Shown: positions 13,325 to 24,156 of the stretch, one piece after another
Position numbering within the stretch: the first letter of the stretch is position 1
How the letters are laid out: each line of letters begins with the position of its first letter
From: Glandiceps talaboti
Lineage: Eukaryota; Hemichordata; Enteropneusta; Spengelidae
Direction of reading: 5' to 3'
Assembly (NCBI RefSeq): GCF_964340395.1
Contig: NC_135564.1
Span: 14,789,012 to 14,853,011, forward strand
DNA: 64,000 nt
Program-made: the position numbers and the translations under genes
The notes under the pieces: model-generated
Told to the model about the DNA's origin: nothing
The model's input: the letters and a program-made list of their open reading frames with translations, nothing else
Databases searched by the model: none

Positions 13325-13545
13325 CTGCTAAAAATACACATGCCTGTGACAGGATTGATCTGTCACAGTCATGCAGCAGGCCTGCCACAGGCCTAAAGGA
13401 ACTGGCTTGCCACAAACATGTCCCAGCAGACCTGTCACAGCCCTGATGGAAATGGCATGCCACAGTGATGCCCCTGTGGCCTACCACAGGTCTGAATCCT
13501 GTTTGTCATTCCTGTAACAGGGCTGCCACAGCCCTGTTTCAAACC
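13325..13545. repeat. Degenerate CTGCCACAGGCCTG repeat cluster
   Basis: Variants of CTG(C/T)CACAG and its reverse complement CTGTGGCAG occur about ten times in 220 bases, with GCATGCCACA between them. It is an imperfect short-palindrome cluster with no frame. Confidence 0.6.
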
Positions 13546-13829
13546 TGATAACTTTTAACTGAGTTGAGTGGAATTCTAAGGATTCATGCCTTTTCAAATA
13601 TTCAGGTCAGACATCTGAATCTGTGTCAATTATTTTTCAGATAAAGAGAGTGAATGATGAGAAATTCCTGTCAATTAAAAATCACAATAATTTGTCACCA
13701 TGATGTATATACAATGTGCAACAACGATGGCCAGAAGTTGGGAGCAATTCAGAACTGTGATCGACATGTCACATTCTAAACAATATGATGATTTTGATGG
13801 ATTATTCCGATGGACTATAATTGATATTT

Positions 13830-14625
13830 TCACGTTTTTCTATCAAATTTTGATTTCAGGTATTCCACTTTCTGGTTCTTGGTGTGTAAATTGGCCCACT
13901 CTCTTACAGGAATCTGTAAACAAACAAACAAAAAATGTTGTTCAAGCCATCTGTTGTTAAATGTAAAGTTGTGTTAAATTCAACATACTTCGTCGAATTA
14001 ACCCATAGACTTTTCATGCAAAAGACTCCCTAGGCCAAGGACTTTTCATGCAAAAGACTCCCTAGGTTAAGGACTTTTCCACTACAGAGTAGGATCTTGC
14101 CTACTCTACAGTTATCAATTTTCACTTGAAAGGAATAATAAAACATATAACCGATCCTCTTTTTTCCTTATCCACACATTCCATATATATTGTCCCTCAT
14201 GAATATTAATGTAATACCCAGGTATGAGGTGAAGAGGTGAAAGTTGGGCTTATGCAAATGAGTAAACTTGTCCGCATATATGCAGATGCAGCCTGGGAAC
14301 CTGGAAGGGACTGTCTGCATATATAGACATGATGTTGTAAGGGTCAAATATGAAAGTTCTTCTGTGAACTTGACCTTACTGTATATCTACTCAAGAGACA
14401 TACATATTTTGGATACTAATTGAACATCCAGGTTTACAAAACTATTCATCAAAACAAGTGCATACTATTCTTTTAAAATCAAATGAATATTGATATACTA
14501 GGGTGTATAAATGGAAATCATATTTCTCTACAATGGCTATGATAGTTGATGCCAATGAATAAAACAAGATAAAATCAGGCAAATACACACGCACGCAAGT
14601 ACGCACGCACACACGCACACACACA

Positions 14626-14677
<52 letters not shown>

Positions 14678-17600
14678 ATTTGTTTTCAATAACATGACTT
14701 CAAAAAATAGGGTAGGTAGGTCAGAGTTTTATTTATTTATTTTTTTTCAATTTGTTGTTGTTGTGAAATTGCATCATCCCATGGACAAGATACTCATTGT
14801 TCACAAAAATATTTCTGTGATAGTTTGATGAGGTGTAAAAGAAATAAATACAGACAATTATCTGTGAGTAAACAAACACAATATACAGACTGTATTGTAT
14901 GAATTCAACTGACATTTTTGAAAGACTCGAGTTCTCTGGAATGACCATTCAAAGATACTTTGACAAGAAAATTTACACAGAAATATAACTAAATTTTCAC
15001 CTTTTAACAAAAATTTATTTTTTTAGGGTCAACTGCTTTAAACTAGGGTCACTCGGGTTACTGAAAACACACATTTTTTTTATTTGGCTCACTATGTGGT
15101 CTTTATTTTCACAATATCAAAGTTCTGAAAAAAGTTGCACTGAACAGATTTTCAGTAGATTTCACTTCCTCTCTTATATACATGCAGTATTTGAATAGTG
15201 TTCAGTTTGTGGATGATTTCAGATTGAGACTGGTTACATTTACATGTACATTATTTTTTTACAAACATTGAAAACCTACCCAAATTACATCGTATCCCAG
15301 CTTCTTTAACTGTCTCTCCTTGGCAACATGGTGTCCTAGCAACCACATGCTGTCTGTGTCCTCAAGTGTATTAATGGCATAGAATGAGTCTGGAGCCAGA
15401 AGTATAGCCCATCTGTCGAAATAAAATAAGTTTTTTTTACTAAGCAACACAACATTTTAAAATTTCCATGAGGTAGTGAGCAGTTACGTAAGTTGACCAA
15501 CGACTGGATCTTTCAGACTTGTACAATGACATTCACATGACCAGCGTGCAAGCAATAGACACAACTTTGATTTTCAAGATAAACCCAATTCATAAGACCC
15601 CTGTATATAAACAATTACACTCTTTTGGAAAGTAAAACACACAACACCAATATCTAGACTGACTGTTACTAAGCACACTGTTTTTATAGACAATGTTGCA
15701 ATTGTTGGGTTGTCGGTGGCTGAGCGGTTAGCTCGTACGTCTCTTACCTCTGCAGTCAGGGTTCGAACCCGCAAGGTGTTGGCTGGGTTTGATTAAAAAT
15801 ATAACCATGTCTGCATGTATTAAAGAAGGGTGATGCTCAGTTTGACCCTGCCGAACAACGCAGGTTTTCCCCAGGTACTCTGGTTTCCTCCTGCTTCTTC
15901 TACACTAGGGCGCTGCTCTTGTGGCAACCATTGAACAAAATTTACGAATTTATTTTGAGGAATAAAGTTTATTATATTATATATATTTATATATTACAAT
16001 GGATTGAACCTTAGACTGAAACTGAACACAAGACATCTATTTCACAACCTCCTGTTATCAGATACCACACTTGGCATTGATTGTTTGAATTGAACTTTCC
16101 ACAGAGTCAGTGTAATTGTTTATTTCCAGGGGTCTTATTAATTGAGTTTATTTTGAAAATCAAAATTGTGTCTATTCCTTTCATACATGTATAGTCAAGT
16201 GAATTTCTTTGTATAAGGGCAAGAGTTACTAGTACCATTAGAAATTATATGACCTTTCACCTCATTTCCTGTTGTGAGAACCAACTCCCAGGAATGAAAG
16301 GATTAAATGACAGAAGGGTTGAACAAGGGAAGAGATTATGTTACATACTAAATCTGCTGATTCATTCTGGTTTTGACAACGCCTAATACATAATGATAAA
16401 ATCAGGACTGTACTATCCCATGTTTAAAGTAGTCTCGTTCCTATACAGTATCATTACCATTTACACCTCCACTCACAGTCTCGTTCCTATACAGTATCGT
16501 TACCATTTACACCTCCACTCAGTCTAGTTCCTATACAGTATCATTACGATTTACACCTCCACTCAGTCTAGTTCCTATACAGTATTGTTACTATTTACAC
16601 CTCCACTCAGTCTAGTTCCTATACAGTATCATTACCATTTACACCTCCACTCACTAGTTCCTATACAGTATCGTTACCATTTACACCCTCACTCACATAC
16701 ACATGTAGTCTAGTTCCTATACAGCATCATTACCATTTACACCTCCACTCACAGTCTAGTTCCTATACAGTATCATTACCATTTACACCTCCACTCACAG
16801 TCTAGTTCCTATACAGTATCATTACCATTTACACCTCCACTCACATAGTCTAGTTCCTATACAGTATCATTACCATTTACACCTCCACTCACATAGTCTA
16901 GTTACTATACAGTATCATTACCATTTACACCTCCACTCACATAGTCTAGTTACTATACAGTATCATTACCATTTACATCTCCACTCACATAGTCTACTTC
17001 CTATACAGTATCGTTACCATTTACACCTCCACTCACAGTCTAGTTCCTATATGGTATCATTACCATTTACATCTCCACTCACATAGTCTACTTCCTATAC
17101 AGTATCATTACCATTTACACCTCCACTCACAGTCTAGTTCCTATACAGCATCATTACCATTTACACCTCCACTCACAGTCTAGTTCCTATACAGTATCAT
17201 TACCATTTACACCTCCACTCACAGTCTAGTTCCTATACAGTATCGTTACCATTTACACCACCACTCACAGTTAGAGACCACATTGGCATCCAGACTATCA
17301 TAAAGTAGCAATAGGCTGAGCTTACAAGCATTTATCTTGGGTGAAAATAAAACCTTGTGATTAAACTGTTTGCATCATATTGATATTGGTGTATGCCTTC
17401 AATGGAAGTTCTGGTATTCTGGTATTATTGCTGAATTTTGGTATAGAGGGGTTTCCATGACATCTTAGTGTATGGAGGGGGTGGGGGGGGGGAGAAGAGA
17501 GATATACTAAATGATATCATTAAATTGTTGGTGTGAGAAAGCCTGAATATGAGGCTTGAGTTCTAATCTTTTAGCAATTGATGTTCCAGTGCGCTTCACT

Positions 17601-20600
17601 GTGGAATATTACTGGTATGCCTTCACATATGCAGCAACTATTACCCCCGCCCCCCCTCCCCACCCAACATATCACCTCAGGTTATGGCTCTTGAACTACA
17701 TGCCCAAGTGAACACAATGTTTTAGGGATTTGAAATAACACAATTTTGAAACTACTTTCACACTTATTTTTTGTTTCCTTGACTAAACCATAATCTAAGC
17801 GATAAGAAAATACTAGTTACCATGGTAACACATTTTCAAATGAGAAGTTAATATTTACTGAAATTGTAAAAAGTCAAGAAATTGCGAAAAGTTACATAAA
17901 ATCAAGAAATTGGCAATATCGTTGTTCTGGGATGCATACGTCGTTAGCATCACATAACTTTCCAAGATTCAAGTTTAAAAGGAAACAAAAAATTCTTCAA
18001 GTTTATCATACCTGTTGACAAACTCATCACTGCCAGGCACTGTTTGTTGTGTCTTCATTACTCTACAGTCTGAAAACAAAATCAAAGTGTCAATATTATG
18101 TCAGTAGAGGGCGCTGAAGCAACACACGTCACATTGTACCAATGGAACTTTTTAATCCCCGTTCTCTCATGTTTTTGCCATTGTTTCTTAGAAGTTACAC
18201 ATTGAGAATGATATGTATGTCATCAGTGATCAAAATATTTGGTTTAAAAATTCCTTATTTCCTTCAAGTTGGGGTGGATTTTCTTTATGAAATCATTGTA
18301 GAATCTTTAGGTATAGGGGAAATGCCAATAGACCTGTTGCCGGTTCCAAGATGCATTGCAAATCTCTCCATACAATGCCATGTATTCTGTACACACAGAG
18401 GGGTTTGCATGTGCTACTCAGGGGGATGGTTGTCTCATGATGGTACCTCGTGTTTACCCGTAAAATCCCACTCTGTCATCAATGGCGTTCAGTTTTTGTT
18501 CTATAAAATCACCCATACTTAAAGAGGTCAACATGTCTTACCATCATTTCCTGATGAAAATGTTATTTCAAATGTAATTAAGACTAAATCTAACAATATA
18601 AGCGATATAAGAGTGATTGCCTTTAATTCCCCATCCCAGAACGACAAAATCAAAACAAAAAGGACCATACATGAAAGTCCTATATCCATACAGTACTTGA
18701 TATTCCACAAGTTATTCATGCAACTGCTGTGACCTGCAGTTTCAAGCACATCTTCATAGTCTCTCAGGTCAAATACTGTATTCAGACACCATCATACCTC
18801 CTACCTCTACTATCCAAAATGTGTAAAAATGACAGGTAATGTCTGCTTTCTAGCTCCCATTCTTTGAAAAACTATAAACTTACACTGATTAAAGGTGTCA
18901 GTTTTTACAATTACATGAGTATGGGCTCTTCTTAGATTGTGTAAGACATGTCATACTGTTCAACCCTATCAGGCTTCTAAACCAGCAGCTCCATCTAGGA
19001 TGTCCTGCCTCAGGCAGTACCAAGGTCTACCTGAGGTAGGATTGGTTTGTGTCTACATATAAGAAGGTTACAGTGTAGATGTCATGCTATCCCTCCTGGC
19101 CCCCCATCCTGACTCGCTCCTGAAAAATTTCCTTGTAATGTAATGAAACTTAGTTTCATGTTATTTTGACACACACTTCAATTTTTTTTATTTTATGCAA
19201 ATGGCAACCAAAACATCATAATAGTCGACTGAATAAAGTAAGAAGAAAACAGCAAATCTGTTATCTTTCAGTACTACAACATGGAGTCAGGAGGCTTCCA
19301 GGACAGAACACATCCACAAAGCACACAGGATGAAGTCAGGAGGGTTTCATGAACCTCTCAGTGGTGTCGTAAGTTGGGATAGTTTCAGGACTGCTTTAGG
19401 ACGTGTTTTCGTCTACATGTAGACTGTCGACAGTCGCTCACGCCTTTTTTTCCTATGTTTTATCTAAACTTAAGTCAGACCTTGATATCAGTATGTGATT
19501 ATAGTAGTATTGCGCCGGATGGGAGCTTGGCGACGACTTAAGTTTAGATAAAATGTAGGAAAAAAAGGCGCGAGCGACTGTCGACAGTCTAGTCTACATG
19601 TCACAGACCTTAAGCTATAATGAATCCTACATCAGGTAGGATTTTTAGTGCTGTGTAGATGGGGCTAGTGTTAGCTAATTGCGTGGTGTGATGTCATACC
19701 TTATAGACTTGGGCTGGTCTGTGAATTATATGGTAAGTATCGAGAACTCACTAGTCGGTGAGACTTTGAGTCAAAGGTCAAAGGTTATATGTAAGTTACT
19801 GACAGGGCTTGAATTTAACTTCTACACTTGGTAGTTGGATTTATCCAAGTGAACTGTTTCAGCTACAATTTTCTATTGCTCTCCATTGGTCTAAACAACA
19901 GACTACCACCTTATACTTTTAGTAGTCGCAATAATGTTGGTTCTTATATTCCCATCCAGTCTGGGTGCTCAAAGCACTTTACAATTATACCCCTGGCTCG
20001 GATCTATAGCGGCACAATGGCCCTTTATACTTCCTCAACTCCCTGGGGAGCATACAATCCATTGCAGCCTTTATAAGCGCATACAATTAAAGCATTCACA
20101 TTGCAACCTCTATCCTACCAGGTCCCTAATTATACAGCTGGGTTGACTAAGGCACAGTCATGGTTCAAATCTTGCCCAAGGACTTTACCCACTCAGAAAG
20201 AAATGGCATTGATGGGGCTCGAACCTGCAACTTGCAGATTCCAAGCTGGCCACTCTAACCATTCGCCCATCATGACTCCACAATGTTTAGTTGTCCATGT
20301 GCCCTGGACTACTGCTAATTTCGAGCCCTGGTGTAGAGAACTCACTAGTCAGTGAGACTTTGAGTCTGTAAGGTCAAAGGTTATATATAACAACTCTTAC
20401 CAATATCAAGATCACTGTCAGTGTTGACATTCAATTCAACAATATATTGGTCATCAACCACCGATGTGAGGCAATCTTGTATCGACAGCAGTAGGAGACT
20501 TCTCCTATTTATTTTTCCTGTGTCTGGCAAGCGTCGTCTAACTTGCAAAACTTTTGACACTGCATCCAGCTCAAGTTTTCCCTTTGTTACCTCATCGCAT

Positions 20601-22650
20601 TCTATATGCACAGCCGTGTGAATGTTCCTTAGTATTTCTCTCCTCCTTTCAATTTCTCTATCATCTGAAAGAGAAAACAACCAAAAAAATTGTGACAAGT
20701 CTTTACATTAAGCTAATAGCATCCCCTGGTATTGATCTATTAAAATAACATCTATTGTCCAGAAAACACAGCAAACATGAGTACAATTATCCCTGAGTAC
20801 CCAAAACTGGAACTCACGTGGCATAAGGTTCTGTAATTATTACATATGTTTATCTGAAATGACAAATTCCCATAAAAAATCATGAAAATCATACAGTGCG
20901 ATCACGTGATATTATCAGTAGCGGATGACTGCATCCTCATTTGCATATCATTTGCATGCAGGTATGCAATAATTTTTCAGGTATTGCACTGCAATGAAAG
21001 TACCACTAGTAGGCACACACACCAGTGCTAGTAATCACCGGTACATATGTAATAATACTTTGTATTTCTAAAAAAAAATTCCATCGACCACTAACAAATA
21101 ACAGTCACTGTTCCATCTTTCCTACAGAAAGCTGAAAGGGAACCATTCAGTTTGTTATTTTCTTTACACTCACCTACTTCTCGCCGTACAAATTCTTCAC
21201 ATTTTTTACTGAAGACAAACTGTAAGAGTTTCACTGGAAAGCTTCCCATGAGGGTGGCATAATACACAACATCTAGAACATATCCCCATCGTTTAGGACT
21301 AGATGCAGTTGACAACAGCTCCAAAGTTCTCTCCTCTATACTCTCAAGAAAATACCTCTCGGGAAAAGGATGGACATTCATAGTTGCATATGGAGCTAGT
21401 AATCGTGCGCATACCGCGAGTTGGTTGACATGGTCTCTATATAAGTCAGGCTCCTTTAGACATTTCATCGTGAAACGGTTTGCGGCTTTCTCAAGGAAAG
21501 GTTTGTCCAAGAACTTCAATGACGAGAATAGATTTAAAGCAGAAGGGAGGACAGTGTACAACCATGGATCATGGTGGAGATTATCAGCTATCAGTTCGAC
21601 ACTATGGTCCAATAATTTTGCATTATAATAATCCAACTTTTCACATGCTATAAGTATATCCCTAAGCATAACAAATTCAATTTTTTCATGCTTCACAAGA
21701 TGGTGACTTGCAATATCTAGCACTGCATCTGACTTGTGTCCAATTTTCGCAAAACTGGTGAAAACATACTGAAGTCTCTTGACCTCTACATGTTTTTGTA
21801 CGTGCAAAGTAGCTGCGATCCTATGTTCAAATCTTTCTTTCATTTCTTCTGGCTGTAACCTGAATGTTGATATAATTAGAGATGCTAGCAAACTTGGTGA
21901 CACAGTTTCGTCTATGACGTTAATACTCAATAAAGCTATTGCCTGTAGCATTGCAGTCACCTGCTGGTTTTTTGGTAGATGATCCAGCGCTCTACACAAC
22001 ACTGCAAGTTCATACGCTCCCATGTAGTTCATACGATTCTCAGCTTGTCGTAGAAAAGTTTGCATAATGGCGGAATTTAGGTGTACACCACTTTTTGAAA
22101 GATTGAGGAGACTCACAGCTAGCTGCCTATCATCCATAAATTGAGCTTTTCGAATAGCGATATCAAAAAGTGGTGTTGTATCAAGTTCTGCAAGCTCACT
22201 CTGATCAGATTCTGTATTGGAAAGTTGTCTGTATAACTGAATGACATCTTTCACTTTATGTTCATCAAATGTATTGCCATGAACTTTGACAAGCTTCAAT
22301 AAATCCTGCAATGTCAAGTCTTTCTCTTCAGTAGGGATTACTTTAGTCATCTCTCTGTCCTGTGTCTGTAATGTATTTGCAATGTTTTCTTCATGTCCTG
22401 CACCAGTACTGAAAAGGCATCCTACCATTTGGAACCTTGACCTTTGACATCTTGAACTATGACCTTCAGATACTCTGATGAAGGATGACGAGGATGTAGT
22501 TCTTGATTTATGTAAAAATTGTGTTTTGATAGATTCATGTTGATAACATGTCAGTTGTTGAAGTCTTCTGACTGTCTGTCTCACGATATTTGAAGCCATT
22601 CTATCAACAGTGGTTACAGAAATGTGGAAAAACATAAAAACCTGTGACAA
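13830..22650 (-). CDS. FASTKD-B: divergent FASTKD paralogue (5 coding exons, 654 aa)
   Basis: Coding exons: 22599-21174, 20664-20401, 18069-18012, 15412-15280, 13913-13830, with GT-AG junctions and continuous phase. I prefer the Met at 22599 (MASNIVRQTVRRLQQL), which opens a basic, Leu-rich, mitochondrial-type N-terminus. An in-frame Met at 22650 would add 17 residues, and an acceptor-like TTTTGTCACAG just upstream suggests a 5' UTR intron. The middle is helical repeat. A weak FAST_1-like region is at about 390-475. The RAP domain is split over the last exons: WAILLAPDSFYAIN, then LKKLGYDVIW, then IPVREWANLHTKNQK. The VPWFH motif of FAST_2 was not found, so that domain is degenerate. The final 28-codon exon is inferred from phase and the RAP ending. 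The protein is expected in mitochondria, acting on RNA. Confidence 0.82.
14009..14078. repeat. 32-bp tandem repeat
   Basis: ACTTTTCATGCAAAAGACTC at 14009 and 14041, with a third partial start at 14073. It lies downstream of FASTKD-B. Confidence 0.8.
14588..14674. repeat. (AC)n microsatellite
   Basis: Long AC run preceded by CGCA units, in FASTKD-B intron 4. Confidence 0.95.
15517..16215. mobile_element. Foldback element interrupted by a SINE
   Basis: The left arm (15517-15607) has ATTCACATGACCAGCGTG, AATAGACACAACTTTGATTT and ATAAGACCCCTG. The right arm (16112-16215) carries the reverse complement of these words. A related single arm lies at 35340-35425. The SINE at 15708-15995 sits between the arms. 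Confidence 0.7.
15708..15995 (+). mobile_element. tRNA-derived SINE with conserved central domain
   Basis: Pol III A box TGGCTGAGCGGTTAGC (15717-15732) and B box GGTTCGAACCC (15760-15770) form a tRNA-like head. A central domain with GCAGGTTTTCCCCAGGTACT and TCTGGTTTCCTCC follows, then an AATAAAGTTTATT and AT-rich tail. The central domain recurs in reverse at 36555-36745. Confidence 0.8.
16433..17270. repeat. Minisatellite, about 45-bp unit, about 18 copies
   Basis: The unit begins TAGTTCCTATACAGTATCAT and continues TACCATTTACACCTCCACTC, with a variable ACAG, ACATAG or AG spacer between units. Copies are very similar with single-base differences. It lies in FASTKD-B intron 3. Confidence 0.95.
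19411..19601. mobile_element. Near-perfect foldback element (GACTGTCGACAGTC arms)
   Basis: Arms of about 66 bases at 19411-19476 and 19535-19601. Each contains GTCTACATGT, ACTGTCGACAGTCG, a poly-T or poly-A run and TTATCTAAACTTAAGTC or its complement. The GTCTACATGT ends are inverted. The loop is only about 58 bases. No coding. Confidence 0.8.
19805..20332. mobile_element. Foldback element (AGGGCTTGAATTTAAC termini) hosting a SINE
   Basis: Left end AGGGCTTGAATTTAACTT and right end GCTAATTTCGAGCCCTGG are inverted. The same family occurs intact at 35016-35302. The SINE at 19930-20285 is inserted within it. Confidence 0.6.
19930..20285 (-). mobile_element. tRNA-derived SINE, second family, copy 1
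   Basis: On the minus strand, a tRNA-like head with B box GGTTCGAGCCC (20215-20225) preceded by GGCGAATGGTTAGAGTGGCC, a body with CCTTGGGCAAGATTTGAACC, and a tail with AAAGTGCTTTGAGC, the sequence style of a LINE2-type tail. Other copies lie at 34108-34465 and 36125-36395, with a tail fragment at 28060-28200. Confidence 0.75.
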
Positions 22651-22927
22651 AAGAGAAAATCATTCACTGTTTAGAGACTAAGCAATATATATTTCAAGGG
22701 TTCACTTGGTAAAAGATTCTACAATAGAACCATTCATGTTCATAAACTAACAGTAAAATTGTCACTGGTGCCAGTGTGCATGGTGGTGGTGCAGTAATTC
22801 TAATAAATGTATGGTCAATTATGCAATGAATATACCCATACCAAAATATGCATATGTACTGTACATTACTACACACACAAAGACACACACACATGCGTGC
22901 ACATGAAGTGTCACACATACATAAAAA

Positions 22928-22967
22928 TACATACATACATACATACATACATACATACATACATACA

Positions 22968-22999
<32 letters not shown>
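22928..22999. repeat. (ACAT)n microsatellite
   Basis: About 17 ATAC units. It creates spurious ORFs on both strands. Confidence 0.95.
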
Positions 23000-23072
23000 A
23001 AAGTCTACTAACAATTAGTACTTTTAGTTACATTGTAATTAAAATATAGTTGAGATATCAATATCATTATTA

Positions 23073-23189
23073 GCTGCAATAATTGTAGCGTCTTGTTGCG
23101 GTTTTGTGGGTTTTTTCGTCTGTTTTGGTGACTTTTTAAGTTTTGGTGTTTAACCCGCACGGTTAGGTGCTACAATTATTGCAGCTATA
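23073..23189. mobile_element. Small foldback element (GCTGCAATAATTGTAGC termini)
   Basis: AGCTGCAATAATTGTAGC at the left and GCTACAATTATTGCAGCT at the right are exact inverted repeats of 18 bases around an 80-bp centre. Confidence 0.75.
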
Positions 23190-24156
23190 TCATTATCAGC
23201 AATTCATAATCGTAACTATCACTCAAGATCACTAACATAAACCGAAATTACATAACTCCACGTTCCTTCTATGAGAACTTAGTATTAGAGATACAACTTT
23301 TGAACTTACGAGCCGGGCTTACAAGTCCCGTGTCCCCAAGTCAAAACTTATAACACGTTTTATCAATCATGCATAAATCGAATGATAAGAAAAAAATAAT
23401 GAACTTCATTCTTAAATATTACGTTGAAGTTTCATTTCAGTTAATTTTGTAGCCGGCTAAACGTCTGTTTCACCGTGGTCAAATTCCCCTGTTTAGAGTT
23501 ATGGGAAACTGACATGGCCAAACTTCGTGATACTTGCCTGTCGAAGAGATGCTGCGTCTGTCTGGGCAGCAGCATGCTAGCTGTAGAAATGCTGGCCGCC
23601 AGCTGACACTCAACTTCGCAGTCATACCCTTTTACGGCGACTATATTTTTTTTGTTCATTCATGGTAATGCCAACTATAAAATAACCAAAAGCTAGATTT
23701 ATGCAATCAAGTTTTATTATTTTATGAAGGATGTGCACATACTGTATTACATTAGATGTTTTTTAAAACTAAATTATGAAAATTGTGTTTTACGACATAT
23801 TAGCCTCTTACCAAACAAAATATATATCGCGGAAATAAGTGTTGCACTAAACATGGTTTTAGACGTAAATTATGTTATTTTCTCAACGTATAGAAATTTT
23901 AATATTCTATTTATTTGAATGTACGAATAAATGAATAATACAATGTTATAGATAAAAATTTGGTGTTGAGAAACCCATAATTGATTTTATCTGTGGACGA
24001 GCCTATGTCTACGGCTCCTTCCGATTTGAGCCTCATTCGTCGTCACCGAGGTCTTCGTTTTCAGTTGAACCGAAGCTACTCAACGAGACTACGATAGTCA
24101 ACAATTCTCCAACAGTTCTCAATTCAGATACGTAGAACACGTCTAAATATAACAAT

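Larger units (their letters stand above)
10369..13829. other. Intergenic region between FASTKD-A and FASTKD-B
   Basis: 10603-10623 is a poly-A run. 11000-11580 is richer in CpG than its surroundings and may hold the promoter and non-coding first exon of FASTKD-A. 11881-11897 and 12510-12520 are poly-G runs. AAATAAAA-type words near 13092 (minus strand) could end FASTKD-B. No other gene was recognised. Confidence 0.4.
19742..20390. repeat. 52-bp direct repeats flanking a nested element
   Basis: GAGAACTCACTAGTCGGTGA at 19742 and GAGAACTCACTAGTCAGTGA at 20337 each continue through ACTTTGAGT and GGTCAAAGGTTATAT. The right copy ends about 10 bases before the donor end of FASTKD-B exon 2 (20401). 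Confidence 0.75.
22651..24156. promoter_or_regulatory. Divergent FASTKD-B / Rheb promoter region
   Basis: The two start codons face away from each other across about 1.5 kb. The part at 23440-24160 has more GC and CpG than the surroundings and includes a minus-strand open frame at 23441-23659 with a GC-type donor candidate (ACAG then GCAAGT). This could be a FASTKD-B first exon. The part at 22900-23000 is an ACAT microsatellite and 23073-23189 a small foldback element. No TATA box was identified. Confidence 0.4.

Noticed and set aside
14880-14960. Minus-strand FEW-like motif considered as the last RAP exon of FASTKD-B
   Set aside because: No phase-compatible acceptor; the exon at 13830-13913 fits the phase and the RAP ending better.
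15717-15770. A functional tRNA gene
   Set aside because: A and B boxes are present, but the cloverleaf arms do not pair fully and the sequence continues into a SINE body found elsewhere.
16433-17270. Possible CRISPR-like array
   Set aside because: The whole unit repeats; there are no unique spacers of constant length. It is a eukaryotic minisatellite.
18142-18522. 126-codon plus-strand frame in FASTKD-B intron
   Set aside because: It overlaps a dispersed repeat also found inverted at 6300-6530; composition is not gene-like.
22694-23049. Open frames of 80-106 codons on both strands
   Set aside because: They are translations of the ACAT microsatellite (repeating MYVC and HTYI), not genes.
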